Positions 42,880 through 55,450 of a DNA stretch of 64,000 nucleotides are shown here, in pieces; the first letter of the stretch is position 1, and every line of letters starts with the position of its first letter. Both the position numbers and the translations under genes were made by a program. Source of the DNA: Saururus chinensis (lineage: Eukaryota > Streptophyta > Magnoliopsida > Piperales > Saururaceae); NCBI GenBank assembly GCA_035235625.1, contig CP141141.1, forward strand, positions 6,004,968 through 6,068,967. Direction: 5' to 3'. The notes under the pieces were generated by a model that had not been told where the DNA came from, made no database searches, and saw only the letters and a program-made list of their open reading frames with translations.

Positions 42880-44206
42880 CTAGCCATGGAGGGAGCCATG
42901 GCTAGCAACGCCATGCTACTGACGATAGCTAGAGCAGCCATGGCTAAATAGGCTACTAGCCATGGCGAGCCCGCCCTGGCTTTGGTCAGGCAGCCAAACT
43001 ACTAACCATGGCCAAAGCTACTGGCCATGGATAGGCAGCCATGCTACTACTCTGGAATGCAGCCATACATGGCCAGAGCTGCCATGGCCTACGCTTGCCA
43101 GATTGTGGGCCATGGCTGAAGCGTCAGCCATGGCCAATATTGAAGTTGGCCATGTCCATGCTAGCCATGGCTAGAGCAGCCATGGAAAGAGCGTCTAGTG
43201 AGAGCCAGCCATGGCCCGCTCTTGCCCGCTTTTCTCTAGCCATGGCCAGAGCCAGCAATGGCCATGCTGCCCACGGCCAAGGTCATGGTTTGCTCGGGCC
43301 ATAGTTAGGCTGCTAGCCTATTGTCATGGGGTAGCGAAGTAGACAATTCATGATATTTGTAGGGACGCACACATGTGTAGAAGTGTTGTATATTAAGTGT
43401 GTATGCATTACAGGAATTACCCATAATATTACACACTACATATATAGGTATTGCAAGGAAGGCCCACAATATTACGGGCAATTCCCACAATGCATATACA
43501 CCTAGTATACAACACAACACATGTCACGGATAATTCACTTTGCTACCCCGTAACACTACACTATCCATGGCTAGAGAGTCTCACTAATATTGGCCATAGT
43601 TAGAGAGGTAGAAACGCTGGCCACCGGCAAGGACGATGTTGGACATACATCTTCTATTAACAAAGTATTCTTGTCTAGCTTGAACATATCCAATAGTAAA
43701 ATTAAACACTTTTGTAATATAGTAAAATTTTATGGTTGCAATATAGTAACATTTTATTGTTTCATATATTACTTCTTATTACTTAGCACCTCATGGCTCC
43801 CATTATTTTACTATTGGCTGCCCCCATACCCATATCTTCTCTTCTTTATCTTCTTCAATGCTAGCTGCCGATAGCCAATGATCGAAAGTCAGCAGTTTTT
43901 TTCTCTTTTCATAGCCACAACCAACGATGATTGTGGCAATTTGTGATGGCTCTAACCACGGCGGACATGGCCGCAACCTCAATGGCAGAAACAACTAGAG
44001 TAGTCAACTAGCCATGGCAAGAGCAAGTCATGGCTGCTGCAGGTTGGCCAGTGCTGCTGCTAGTCATGGCCAGAGCGGCCATGGCTACTTGAGCTACCAT
44101 GGCCAAGTTGCTGGCTTGCCCGCTCTGGCCATGGCCGATGTTGGCCATGCGCATCTGACCTACGCTAGCCATGGTCAGTGCATCTAGCCGATGTGGGCCA
44201 TGGAGC
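42880..44206. repeat. CCATGG-palindrome array (AGCCATGGCT theme)
   Basis: By hand count about 20 CCATGG hexamers fall in roughly 1.3 kb, most in the palindromic context (A/G)GCCATGGC(T/C), with recurrent TAGAGCAGCCATGG and GCTAGCCATGG phrases. Spacing is irregular (about 15-60 bp) so it is not a clean tandem satellite. A fold-back MITE (43322-43555) and an AT-rich stretch (43660-43900) interrupt it. ORFs of 60-90 codons inside are repeat-derived. Confidence 0.85.
43322..43555. mobile_element. Fold-back Mutator-like MITE, 9-bp target duplication
   Basis: A 234-bp element with ends TGTCATGGGGTAGCGAAGT and the complement TGTTACGGGGTAGCAAAGT. The two halves are nearly fully complementary (for example GTTGTATA(T/C)TA and GGAATT(A/G)CCC(A/G)TAATATT blocks on both arms). 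Flanks CTAGCCTAT (43313-43321) and CTACACTAT (43556-43564) agree at 7 of 9 positions, a decayed 9-bp duplication as made by Mutator elements. Confidence 0.75.
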
Positions 44207-44370
44207 GGTGGGGTTCTTTTCTATTACTCAGTAATAGGGGTATGATAATCTTTTTATTATTATCATTATTTAAATATCTTAAAATGATAAAATTTATAAC
44301 ATATAGACTTTAATGTTTTTTTGAAGTCATTAATGTCCTCTGATTAAACCCAAGATAATTAACCTGCTGT

Positions 44371-44458
44371 ATGGCCGCATATCTTAGACTCAATTGTGTG
44401 AAACCAACCCCACTTCTGGCCGCATATCTTGACTCAATTGTGCGAAACCAACCCCACA
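44371..44458. repeat. Two-copy ~43-bp tandem duplication
   Basis: GGCCGCATATCTT(A)GACTCAAT followed by GTGYGAAACCAACCCCAC occurs twice head to tail. Confidence 0.85.
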
Positions 44459-44637
44459 AGGAAAACGAAATCGTTTTGGAAGCTCTGCCCTTAGAAAAAG
44501 ATAGTGACCACGGCCTAAAAGTCATGACTATTGGTTTTCGTCTTGATAGCTAGGAGTCGCTTCGTCAATGGTCAAAGCTCGAGTTATGGTTTTCTTAATC
44601 GTATGTAGCCGAACCCCACAAGGAAAATGACCGCAGT

Positions 44638-45018
44638 TGGGATTGTTTGGGTGTTGAATTTTAAAAAAAAATTAAAGAAAAATATTTTAAAATTAATTTT
44701 TAAAATTTATTATTAAATATAAATTACGGCTGATAATAAAATTATTTAGAATAAATGCATATTCTTGGTTCTATTATAGTCCAAAACTTGAGTTTTGTCA
44801 AATAATATTTCATAAAGGTAAGTAATTTTAAACTTTTAAAGTGGACCTTATATGATATATTTTTCAAGGCTTAAATAAATAAGAGAGGTAAATGTTGAAA
44901 AAAATAATAGAATCTATAATTTTTAAAACAAGGGCAAGGAGCCAAAATCAATGGAATCACCTTATGAGGTGATTCGGTGATTCTAACCAATTTTAGCCCA
45001 AAACACCCCTCAAGGCCA
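44638..45018. mobile_element. Tourist-like MITE, copy 3 (decayed ends)
   Basis: The left end GGGATTGTTTGGGTGTTGAAT and interior blocks (ATGCATATTCTTGG, AAACTTTTAAAGTGGACCTTA, TATTTTTCAAGGCT) align with 30909-31471 in the same orientation. The right terminus (CCAAAACACCCCTC) is diverged and no TTA/TAA duplication is evident. Confidence 0.6.
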
Positions 45019-45222
45019 TATCTTACGATCTCAATGCCCAATTGACGCATTATTCAACTCGATACGTCTGTCTTTCTGAGCCTTATTAAATACCTTAAGG
45101 CTCATTTGAATAAATTATATTCAAAATAGTCTAATTTTAAGAAAAATTATTATTGGACCCTTAAACTCGCTAATGGGCCTGAACATTCAAATTTCAAAAC
45201 GTTGAAATTCTGGGGCGTTAGA
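45019..45222 (-). mobile_element. Fragment of a gypsy-type LTR start
   Basis: The minus strand from 45222 reads TCTAACGCCCCAGAATTTC, similar to the TGTAACG-type LTR starts at 19480 and 24684. It is truncated at its left by the Tourist-like element. Confidence 0.35.
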
Positions 45223-47515
45223 GGGCCACTACCCAAATTCGACCCAAGTGAGCTTAGATGACCTCATAGATGAATGATTAAGATTCATTAAGCCTACGAC
45301 ACATATTTTTTATGTAGAAAGTCCTAAAATATTTCTCATAACCCACAATAAGGACTTGGTCAAACAAAAACCTCTCTAATAGAGACTCAGTAAAATGACC
45401 ATAACTTTGAGCACAAAATTTTCATTTGTGCATTCTTTGATGACTTTGAAAGATTATTCAAAGGCCTACAAAATCATTTAATACCTATTTCATTATTCAA
45501 ACATTTTAGATGTCAAAATCCACGCCCAATCATAGTCCAAGAAATCGATGACCCTTCCCAACCCTTAATTTTTCTCAACCACTTAACCAACTAAGTCTTT
45601 GACCCATAACCACTTTCTACAATTAGATAATCATAATTTTATAAGACAATTCACACTCTAACTACTTGGGAATTTGTGGGATTTTATCCCTTAATTTATC
45701 TAATATTTTTCTTTTGAAAGGTCTGAAAAAAATCACCAATATTGGGTAAGAATAGATTTTTCTTAGAAAATCATAGAATGACCAAGGTACCCCCCCCTCT
45801 CACACGTCCTCTCTCTCCCTTGGCTGGTACGCCCCTCCCCTCTTTCATTCTCTTCATGGCCAATACTCACTCTCTTCAAATATGCTTCTTAATTTCTTAT
45901 ATTCTTACTTTCAATTCAATCGGAATTGATTCAAACCTCTCCCTTAAATTAGAATTCTCTCTCTTTCTGAATTTTTTAGTATTGCAAATCATTGTTTATA
46001 AATGTGTCCTTAATTTGCATAGGATTTGAGTGCAGAGATCAAGCCGAATTCAAAAATTAGAGGCATGGGAACCTACCGACGAATCTAGAATTTTAATTGA
46101 TTGTTGGTACAATTTAGATTTTTTCTATTTTTCTTGTATTTTTGTGAATTTTTAATTCACATGATATTCTCAACTCAGGAAAATCCATAAGTTGCTATAT
46201 ACATGCCAAAAAGTTGTGCAATTTTAACCATGATGAGTTCATAATTATATGAGTTTATGTCATATTTTGGGAATTTTTAGAAGCCTCTGGGTAGGTCAAA
46301 AGACCAAATTAACCCTATGACTTCTACTATTTTTCTAATATGAAGATGACCAACTTTTGGCATACAAAAACTTAGATAGACTTCTTATTATTTTAGTAGT
46401 GCTCAGAAAATGTTTCAAAAATTTTTGAAGTCTCTGTCTTTTATTATAATTAAATTTTTAAAGCTATATTTTTATATATTATATATGTAAATCCCGTACA
46501 CTTAAGGAAAATACTTAGTATTCTTGTTTCATTCCTTGTTGATGCATTCTTGATGATCTAATGTCAGTAAATATGATGTCTCTCGTGTGTCATTATAAGG
46601 CTAGGAGGTATATAATTATTATGCTTGTATGCATGAGCATGTTTGTTTTTGCATTAAATAGATGTTTCATGTTGTACATGATAGGGTTTTACCTTGGTAT
46701 GAATTAGAAAATCATGTATCTTACTATATCATGTGATATGGTCATTCATCATTAAGATAGGTTATGGGATTTTATGTAAATCAATTAACAAGACCATGGA
46801 ACAAGTCGGGTAAAAGCTCACACAACGGACAACTTGATATTTTCCCCTTTCTTAATTAAAAAATGGTGTGTGTGATACATGTTGATTAAATAACAAAATA
46901 CTTTAATGAATGTATGGATCATAGTGCCCCAAAAGTTTCAAAATGTTAGGGGTCCAGCCTAGGGTGCAAGACCCCAAATCCCCCATGTGGACTTTCCGCT
47001 AAGATTTTGTAATGGACTAAGTGAAGCATTGTGATTTTGTAGTGGACACAACGGGTGCTAATGACATATATAGTAGAAATAATAATTCAATTGAATGGCG
47101 GTTCAATTGAGATTACTATCACATTGAAATGATAATTGATTTGAATGGGGTTTAATGATGATTACTATGATATGGAATTGATATTAACTTATGTATTGTT
47201 ACATGATGTTTCTTCTCATGTGCTTATGAGTATTCATAATTGTTGTTGATGATGATATTTCCTTACTAGGCTTTTACTCACCCATTTTATTTTGTTTGTT
47301 TTGGAAATCTTTCTTTTAAATTTCCTTTGTGTCTTTTACACAAGTATGTTTCACCTGGAGGAATTATGAGGAATGGACAGTTTTCCAAGTTATTTTGCTT
47401 TCACTAGATGGATCTTGGATGGTGTAATGATTAGGTTAAGGCACTTAAGTCACTCCCTAGTTTAGGGTGTAATTTATTAATATTTTTTTGGGGTTTAAAT
47501 TTTGGGGACATGACA
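45223..47515 (+). mobile_element. Degraded long LTR (gypsy type), right end at 47515
   Basis: The plus strand ends TTTTGGGGACATGACA, a typical long gypsy LTR 3' end, and holds internal features of such LTRs: GACCATAACTTTGAGC, a CT-rich leader near 45790-45850, and a GGCTTTTACTCACCCATTTT stretch near 47270. The left end was not located. No coding domain was seen, and the 95-codon ORF at 45742 is unsupported. Confidence 0.4.
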
Positions 47516-50500
47516 CCAGCCTAACTAAAAAATCTTTAATTCATACTACTTCAGAAGTTGCTAAGTTGCATGCATAAAACTCAGCTTACATAGTGGAATA
47601 AGCAACACTCTTTTGTTTCTTTCTAGCCCAAACTATTGCACTACCTCTAAGCATAAAGTCGTATCATAACTAGAGTCATAGTACAATAAGCAATTTAACA
47701 AATGTAAACTATGTAGAAAAAGCGGAATAATAAGCTCCTCACTTATCATTAGGGTATGCGATGGAGAATACATTGTACCATCTCATGCATGCAATCCCTC
47801 TGTGAATGGCTTGCTCCACTATCACATATAACCAAGCATCACTCCACTCACACACACATAGGAATGTATTTGAAATCAATAATGCTACTGTTAATGTGTG
47901 GAACTTTGGAACCAACTACATGGTGCATATGTTCATTGGGATATATAGGTGGTCATCTAGCTCACTCTCCTCTCTCCACACAGCACATAAAGAAGTAGAG
48001 TATGCAAACAAGATGTACTTTACGTATGAAAGAACCCCTTAGATATGAACTTCTTAGGATTAGCATCAACCTAGGACCCACTATTTTTTTCCTTGACAAT
48101 AAATGCTCCCTGAAGGGAGGTCAAGATCCACAAATCTAAAGACTACTATTCAAAAGGAAGCCACTACAAAGATAGTGCGCATGGGAGGCGGTTAACACCA
48201 AACACATAAAGAACATAGCATATAAAGATTACAAGATTATAACAACATAAACATAAGAAACTTAAAACATAATACTAATGGAAGCAAGCGAATCTCTAGA
48301 TCATCGGAATTGTTGGCTCAATCTAAGAACTATAACCATTCCCTCAAATCTCAAACATGAGTGGCAAGGATGATTTGTAAATTTAAAATCATTCAAATCT
48401 ATGAGTTTCACCACAGTGCCTTTAGCCTAAAACATGGATGTGTAGAGAACTATAAGTTGTGATCCCTTATAGCCAGAATTAATTTGCTATTAGTGCAAAA
48501 AAGATATTTTTAACATAGAAACTTAATTGGAAGAAACCATGTGACCAACCCTAGGCAGATTGCCCAATGCACTATGAAGTTTAGACTTATAAGACTCAAT
48601 CATTACCAAAACCTCTAGAATTTCAATTCTAGATTCCCTTGTCCATCAAAGCCCTTCTTAGCACTTTTGAATGTCATCTTGATCTTCTCCTTCACTTGTA
48701 CAATCTCTTGTTCCTTTGAAGCTTTAATCAACATCCATATTGATTTGCTCCAACCTTCAACATGTATGTTGTGTTTGTGTCTCTCACAAACCTCAATTCA
48801 ATTAATAAAGGAGTTACGAATCAAATTCTCTCGCCTTTCTTTTGATTTCTCTAAAAAATTCTCAAAGATGTTTGAAAGAATTTAGCACAAAAGCTCTCAC
48901 TTGTATCTCACAAAATATGATTTTTTCCTTTTTAATTCATCACTTTGAGGTCCCTATATAGTGGTCTAAGTTAGTTCAGGTCATTACATTTTAATAAAAA
49001 ATAAATTACTATTAAAATAACTTATTTCAAGTAACAACATAAAAGTGCAATCGATCATTCCACATGGCATTAGATTGTTCCCAATATTGTTCTCAAACCC
49101 TTGCAAACCGATCAATTATTTTGATAGTGCAATTGATCGTTCACTATACTAAACCTTATGAAACTCATTCTAATCGATTTTTTTATTGAATGATCAATCG
49201 TTCAATATCATGGAAAAATTCTCAAACTCCATTAAAGACTCTTTGATTGCTATTCAATGATGATCAATCACTTATGAACATTTTTGCGAATTATACCTTC
49301 TCATCCATTCTTTTTCTAACACACATAAGGTATAATCACTAAAAACCTAAGTTTTTGTGACACTATGTGTGTTTTTTTTCTACAATCTTCAATCACTCTT
49401 AATAAGTCTTCTAGCTTGAACCTTCAAAGGACATTTGCTCCAATTTCATGATTGATTTATCAACAATCAAACAATAAAGCATGTAAGATCACACAATGAT
49501 TTAACATAGAAAACCCTAAGTAAGGTGGAAAACCACAACTACCTCACAAGGCCAAATCAATGCACTAGCAAATAAGAACTTATAAGACCTAAGAACAACC
49601 AACCAACCTCTTAACTCGACACAAACAAAAATATTTTTTCTTTGTTAAGTCATCTTCGTTTTTGGCCTTTAAGTTTCTCGCCTCATCAAAACCTTAAAGT
49701 TTTCCCTCTTCATGTTTTGCCTTAGTCTTCTTCTAGAAATTAAATCAAAAACTCATTTGATTATTGATCTTCCTTTAAGTTTCTTTAATCACTCATTGAT
49801 GAAGAACTTTGTTGCAACTCCTTAAGCTCTTGTGTGTTGTGTTGTGAATTTTTCCTCACTTTTGACTAATTGAATTGATCTTTAAAGTATGTAGCCAAAA
49901 TAAAGTCATATACTCTCAAAACTTAATACTAGACTCACCAATCTCTCTATATGCTAATAACAGTTTCCCTCCTTTTTTTTTCATATTTAAAACACCTCTT
50001 ATATAAATAACTAAGTTGGTTTAGGTGTTAGACCTTAAATAATAATCAAATTCAACTCAAAATAACATATTTAGAAAACTAAGGGCTCCCGCAATTGGTA
50101 GCTATAGTAACTGATTGATTGCCCATCGTCTCGACCAAATTTTGTGAAGACTACTAAAATAACCGATCAATCGATGAACATTAACTACTATAGTGCTTTG
50201 CTATAGTGTTACTATAGTGCCAAAAATTAAGTTTCTTTCCAATTAATCCCTTTTTTTAATCTTGATTAATCTTATATACTTTTTTATTTTTTTATTTTTT
50301 TTCTACTAATTCTTTTTTCCACACTTTAATAGATAAGTCATTCATCTTAAGTTTGTGAATGTGATGTGTATACATACTTTTACCTACAAAAATACTTCTA
50401 AGTCTTTTTATTTACTTCACCTTTACCATGTAATCTTGAGGAGCAATTAATCTTTCTTATAACTTTAATTGCACATCAATTTGATATTATTTTATTTACC

Positions 50501-50640
50501 AAAATAAGCTAATACAATACATATAATAATATATGTTCTTACATTGTAGAGCCACATTACATTTGTCATTACTTGTAGAATAAATTAGTTCCAAAAGTCA
50601 CAAACTAGTACTCATTCTATAACACCCAACAGTTTTAGAA
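47516..50640. other. AT-rich DNA, no supported gene
   Basis: Short ORFs at 47756-48042 and 48667-48885 have no domain. The stretch 49.0-50.2 kb repeats a GATCAATCGATY-like theme (several variants of 'gatcattc', 'cgatcaat'), suggestive of decayed repeat DNA. Confidence 0.35.
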
Positions 50641-50649
50641 AGAATTATT

Positions 50650-51110
50650 GATTTTAGAGGCCGCAAGCTATGGCCTTTTGTTGAGGCTTTAGGTTGTGCC
50701 CTTTGGCCAATTTGCAAGTTGCAGCCCTCTAACCATGCTACGGCCAAGGCCATTGCAGGTTGCTGCTCTCTGACCAAGCCAAGAGACCAGGACATGGCCT
50801 GGCACTGGGCTGAGCCGTAGTTAGGCAACCAGGAAATGAGGCAAAGGCTAAAGGTTATGCTGCGGCCAAGAGGGCAAGGCTTTCTGACTACATAGCACTC
50901 TTAGCCTTAGCGAGGCCAAAGGCCTCTAGCCCTACTTGCTGCAGCAAACCCTTTGTCCTTTGCCTCATTTCTTGGCATTGGGGCTATCTTTGTCCTCTAT
51001 TTGGTCAAATTCAGCTCTTGGCTGGCTAGATTTGGTCACTGCCAAAGCCAAGGAGGTAGCAAAGAAGAAGAAAAAGACCAAAAAAAAAGGGAAGGAGGAA
51101 GAGGAAGTAA
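50650..51110. repeat. GGCCAA(A/G)GGC-rich low-complexity region
   Basis: Words such as GGCCAAGGCC, GCGGCCAAGAG, AGGCCAAAGGCC and CAAGCCAAGAG recur irregularly, similar in style to the CCATGG array at 42.9-44.2 kb but with a different core. It ends in a purine run (AAGAAGAAGAAAAAGACC). ORFs across it in several frames are composition-driven. Confidence 0.5.
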
Positions 51111-51130
51111 GGTTGCACTGCCAAAGTTTG

Positions 51131-52045
51131 TTTCCTTCGCCAAAATTGGAGATAGAGATGTAGAATTCCATTAGAGGTAATAAGTTAAAGAAAATGTGAA
51201 GGTTTATAAGATTAACAGAGTAAGTCAAAAAATTATTAAATTTTTTGGTAAAGCCAAGTATTAATGGGATTATTGGGTTACATATAGACACATTCTGGAT
51301 GTTAACTGTTAATTTTGTATACATTTATACTTCGTATATTTCCACTGTTTCGTCATGATTCTGAATGACATGGGCACGTCATGATTCTGAATGAACAAAC
51401 TCAAAAGAGTAGCAGTGGGCTTTTGATAGCTCATTACACGGATTCTTAGGGGACCCACTAAGCTAATCATTATCCTCCAAGCCCACGAGAATGTGAATGT
51501 TAGGCTTGGCCCAGCTATAGCAGGTTTTTCTGTTGAATGAGGCTATATGCACCCCGAGGGGATTAGTGGGGTGTATATAGCCCCATTCTTTCTTTCTTTT
51601 TTTCGTATCTTCTTTACTTTTTTTGTATTTCGCTCTTGTAAGCAATACGGGGGACTAACTATGTTTGCTCACTAGGACAAGTGCAAAGCTTGGATCCACC
51701 AATTTCTGGGCCACTGCCTTTCTCAATGGGACAGTTTATGCATGTTCAACTTTCCAACCCCATGTCACATGGTGGGGTCCACACTCGTGGGTCTTTTCCA
51801 CATTGGGGTAAAATTCATGGCCAAATTGTTCGATCAAAGTTCTGTCATCGTTTCCCACCCACTCACGCTCTCAAACCATCTATAATAAACTGGGAACAAT
51901 TAATTATGCATTCCCATTGTGTTATATCTTTAATTATGTTGTGTTCTGTTAGTAGGGCCAGCTCACGTGAATGCTTGTAAGCTTCGGCATTACAGACTCT
52001 AGGATTTTAATCCGACAATGCACGTTACTCACGGGTAGTTAGGAC
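51131..52045. other. No gene seen
   Basis: A 99-codon plus ORF (51681-51980) and a 119-codon minus ORF (50965-51324) show no recognisable domain. I do not support either as a gene. Confidence 0.35.
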
Positions 52046-52048
52046 TAA

Positions 52049-52360
52049 GGGGCTATTTGGACGAAGATTCATCAGTATAATTCTTTTTAAATTAATTATA
52101 AATCTTTTATATAATGTTTGGATGTAAAAAAATTTAAATATATTAGATTTATAATAAATTGCTAGATTTATTAAGATTTATAGTTATTTTTTACTTTCCC
52201 CAATAGTCTCATCATGAGGAGATTCACTACATAATCCATCTACAAAGTAGATTTATATAGTATATTACCAAACATGAAATGATTTATGGATAAATTTAAT
52301 TAATCAAATTAAGATATATCAATATTTGTTACAACCAATAATTTGCATCCAAATAACCAC
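52049..52360. mobile_element. Tourist-like MITE with TAA target duplication
   Basis: TAA flanks at 52046-52048 and 52361-52363. Ends are GGGGCTATTTGGACGAAG and the complement GTGGTTATTTGGATGCAA. It has a different interior from the 26.9/30.9-kb family. Confidence 0.8.
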
Positions 52361-52363
52361 TAA

Positions 52364-53317
52364 ATCACTAGCCTCCTTGATTAATGCATGCCGTTAAATC
52401 TTTGTTTGATAATTTAGGATGCCCGGTTTCATGCGCACCAGCCGTTACAAAGCTGACACATCTTCTATATGTACAAAACCACATTTTGTTAAGTATTGAA
52501 GGCCAATATCAAAAGAAAATGATTTGTGAAAGGAATAGAAATGCGAAAACTCAATGCAAGTTAAACCTCATTTCTGAATTCTTCCCCATGCCCAAGTCTA
52601 CGGACAATGATCTCACATGAAAAGAATCCAAAAACCGATAAAGAGCAGCGGCAGCCCCTTATTGGTGTAGTCGAAATTTAGGCATAATAAGATGAAAGCT
52701 AATTAGCAACAGCATGGAACAATCGAGCACATCGGAATCGTTGAAGGCACGTAGAAGTCCAATCTACAGTTACTACTGACACTCACTGATGATACTCATC
52801 GATATTTCCTGTTTTTGCCACGGCACTCTTCAGCAACTAGCTCTAATGCATATTTTTTGAATTCTCACAATTTTAAACTCCTATACAAACTAAGCATATC
52901 CTTTCATAACTGTGTTTACTGAGGGCTCTCATGCCTTCAATTTTTCGGACATGTTTTTTTCTGAGGGCCATAATCTGACTTGCGAAGAATCAGAAAATGC
53001 AACCTGTAAAAAGGTAAGTAATAAGAAACTCAGAAGCATAAAAATTGTGAAATATAAAATTTGAACCCAATTTTCTATGATCAAGTATTGTATGAACATA
53101 ATGGTATAAAATTGAAACCTTACCTTCACCGTTACTCAAGAATCCAGTCTGCTTTCCACAGAAAAAAGGTATTTCAGTTTCAACTCCACGCTCCAGCTAG
53201 GAGGAATCCGATCTACTCAATGGGCCTGATCAAGTTGAACTTCCCAATTGCCATCCCAGTTAGGTCATCGCTGTTTTAGCTTGAACTATACTAAAAGGCA
53301 ACTAGCCTTGCTACTAG
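52364..53317. other. No supported gene
   Basis: Short ORFs on both strands (52384-53279) overlap or lack domains. Confidence 0.35.
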
Positions 53318-53946
53318 TAAGGTTGAGAAAATTCAACCCCCTAACCCCGATATTTGACTCAAACCATACCTGATTAATCCACACCCGACCTTACCATACT
53401 AAAAATATGGTCAAGGTTAAGGTTTTATTATTTTACCCATTTTAATAGGGTTGGGTCAAGGTTTACCTGTACAACCTGACCTCGACCTTATTATTTAATG
53501 ATATTATAGCCCAATATAGTAAAGATTTAAAAGAAAGTATTTTATAATTTTATTTTTTAAAATTTTTTATTTTATTTAATTGTCAATTAATAGTTTTTGT
53601 GGAATTTTTATAGTTTTGAATGTGTGTCTTATAATGTTGCAATACTCTATCTCAAATTCTCACATTTTCAAATTATGCATAAAGTGTTTGGTATATATTA
53701 ATATTACTGTAATGTATCTAATTTTTTTGTACATTTTGCCCCTACAAAGATAAGGTATAAACTACTAAGTAGGGCTCCCCACATGTCTAACCGAACCCAA
53801 CCTAATCAGACCCAATTCCTACTAAGTAGAGTTAGTGTTTATATTTTTAACTTATTTAATAAATAGGGTCAGGTCATGACCCTACTCAATTTAAGTGTGG
53901 GTTAAGGCCGACCCAACTTGATCAAACCTGATTCCCAACCTTGGCT
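53318..53946 (-). mobile_element. Dispersed MITE-like repeat, second copy
   Basis: Aligns in reverse complement with 11950-12450. Possible inverted ends AAGGTTGAGAA (left) and CCCAACCTT (right). The interior contains repeated GACC(C/T)(A/T)AC and GGGTTGGGTC words. No coding capacity. Confidence 0.5.
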
Positions 53947-55249
53947 ACTTGTCTCTGTATATTTGCATATCATAATGACACATGAAGAAGTTTGATGCTT
54001 ATTTATGCTATTATAATATCTATACCTAATATAATGAAGGAAAATAATTTTTTTACACAAATCTATCCAATAAAATTCTTCAACTATATTTTCATTGAGA
54101 AAAATAGACTCATTGTTGTCATGTAAGACCCATTTTTCTTTGTCCAATCCAAGGATGGAGACACATACAAATTTATGGGGCAATTGCCCTTCCCAACATT
54201 TTGTAAATACTTTTAGTATGGACATAGTTTAATAGCCACACCTCCCTTTAAAAAATGATTTGCCTCTACCCCCTCCAATGGTAATTTTCTATATGTTATT
54301 TATGCGTCTTTTATTGTATTTTAAAATTTATGTCCATTTATTTTTCAACATATTTTAACAATACATAAATTGGCCCTTTAAATCACTTTTTATAGCTTTT
54401 GTTTTTTTCTTTCATGCAAAATACATAAAGAATTTAAAATTTGTTGTATATGCCTTTTAAAGAAAAGAATGTGTATATATCTTTTATAGAAAAAAGAATG
54501 TGTATATACCTTTTATGTTTGCCCCTCACCCAAAGTTCTGGCCCCGCCACTCTTCCAATCAAAACCCAGTTAAGCAATATCAATTTCAAACACTCATTTG
54601 AATGAAGATTCCATTAATTTTTCCCTCCCAAGAAAAAGCATTCCCAAAATTATGTATGTTAATGTAATAAGTCAAACGAGTGGACTTATTTGCATGTGAT
54701 GGCTTGTTCAAGCCCTTTTTCAAATTCACCGTCTTTTGCAGATTTCAAGACATCAAGAATGGTGGGGAATTTCTTGGGATATGAAATACTATTGTGCTAT
54801 TCCCTTCATGTGAAAGGGCTCTTTGATCCAAGTAGATGCAGATAGTTTTGTTTGATTTAAATACAATCTCATTTTTTGTACCAAATTCTTTGGTGTCAGG
54901 AGCTTAAAACAATTTTAAACAGGAAAAGTCGTTTATAATCTTTTATTTAGTTTCTACTGATTATTGTACAAATGTATACATTCAGGGCTTTGATTATAGA
55001 GCTCCATCATGGAAAGCTCACATGCAAGAAATGATTGTAACATTTTTTTAAGAGACAAAGAATTGAGGACAGTCCACTTCTTTTTTTTTAATCAAGCACC
55101 AATTGGCAAAATGGCATCCCCATGCAATAGAAGTAGATGACTGATTTAAGACTATAAGAATGATTAGCCGTCAGCTATGATAAATCGGTGACATATGATT
55201 AAAACATGCTTGCTTTCGTCCCTTTCTGTCTATTTGTGGGTTCCATCGC
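53947..55249. other. AT-rich DNA, no gene
   Basis: No supported ORF. A short local duplication (AAAGAAAAGAATGTGTATATA / AAAAAAGAATGTGTATATAC) is at 54460-54510. Confidence 0.4.
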
Positions 55250-55263
55250 ATGATCACAAAACA

Positions 55264-55450
55264 GGACCTATTCGGGGTTCCTGCAGCCAACACTTATCAG
55301 CCAGAGGGGAACATGGACATGTCTGAGGTGAAAGCAACCCTGAACTTCCATCTGGAACATGCCAGGAAACCTCTGCACCCCCAGGCCGTCAAGTTCAATG
55401 TCCTTTACGCCTTGGAGCCGCGTCCACGCAACCAGATATGTGTGTTTTAA
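55264..55450 (+). pseudogene. Unrecognised exon-like island
   Basis: After an acceptor-like ACAAAACAG a GC-rich frame opens: DLFGVPAANTYQPEGNMDMS, continuing EVKATLNFHLEHARKPLHPQ and AVKFNVLYALEPRPRNQ, then ICVF and TAA. Composition and balanced amino-acid use differ sharply from the AT-rich flanks, which suggests a real or formerly real terminal exon or captured fragment. No upstream exon was found on this strand. I do not recognise the family, so classification as pseudogene is tentative. Confidence 0.35.

Noticed and set aside
42962-43304. 70- and 87-codon plus ORFs
   Set aside because: Translation of the CCATGG array; residues simply reflect the repeat.
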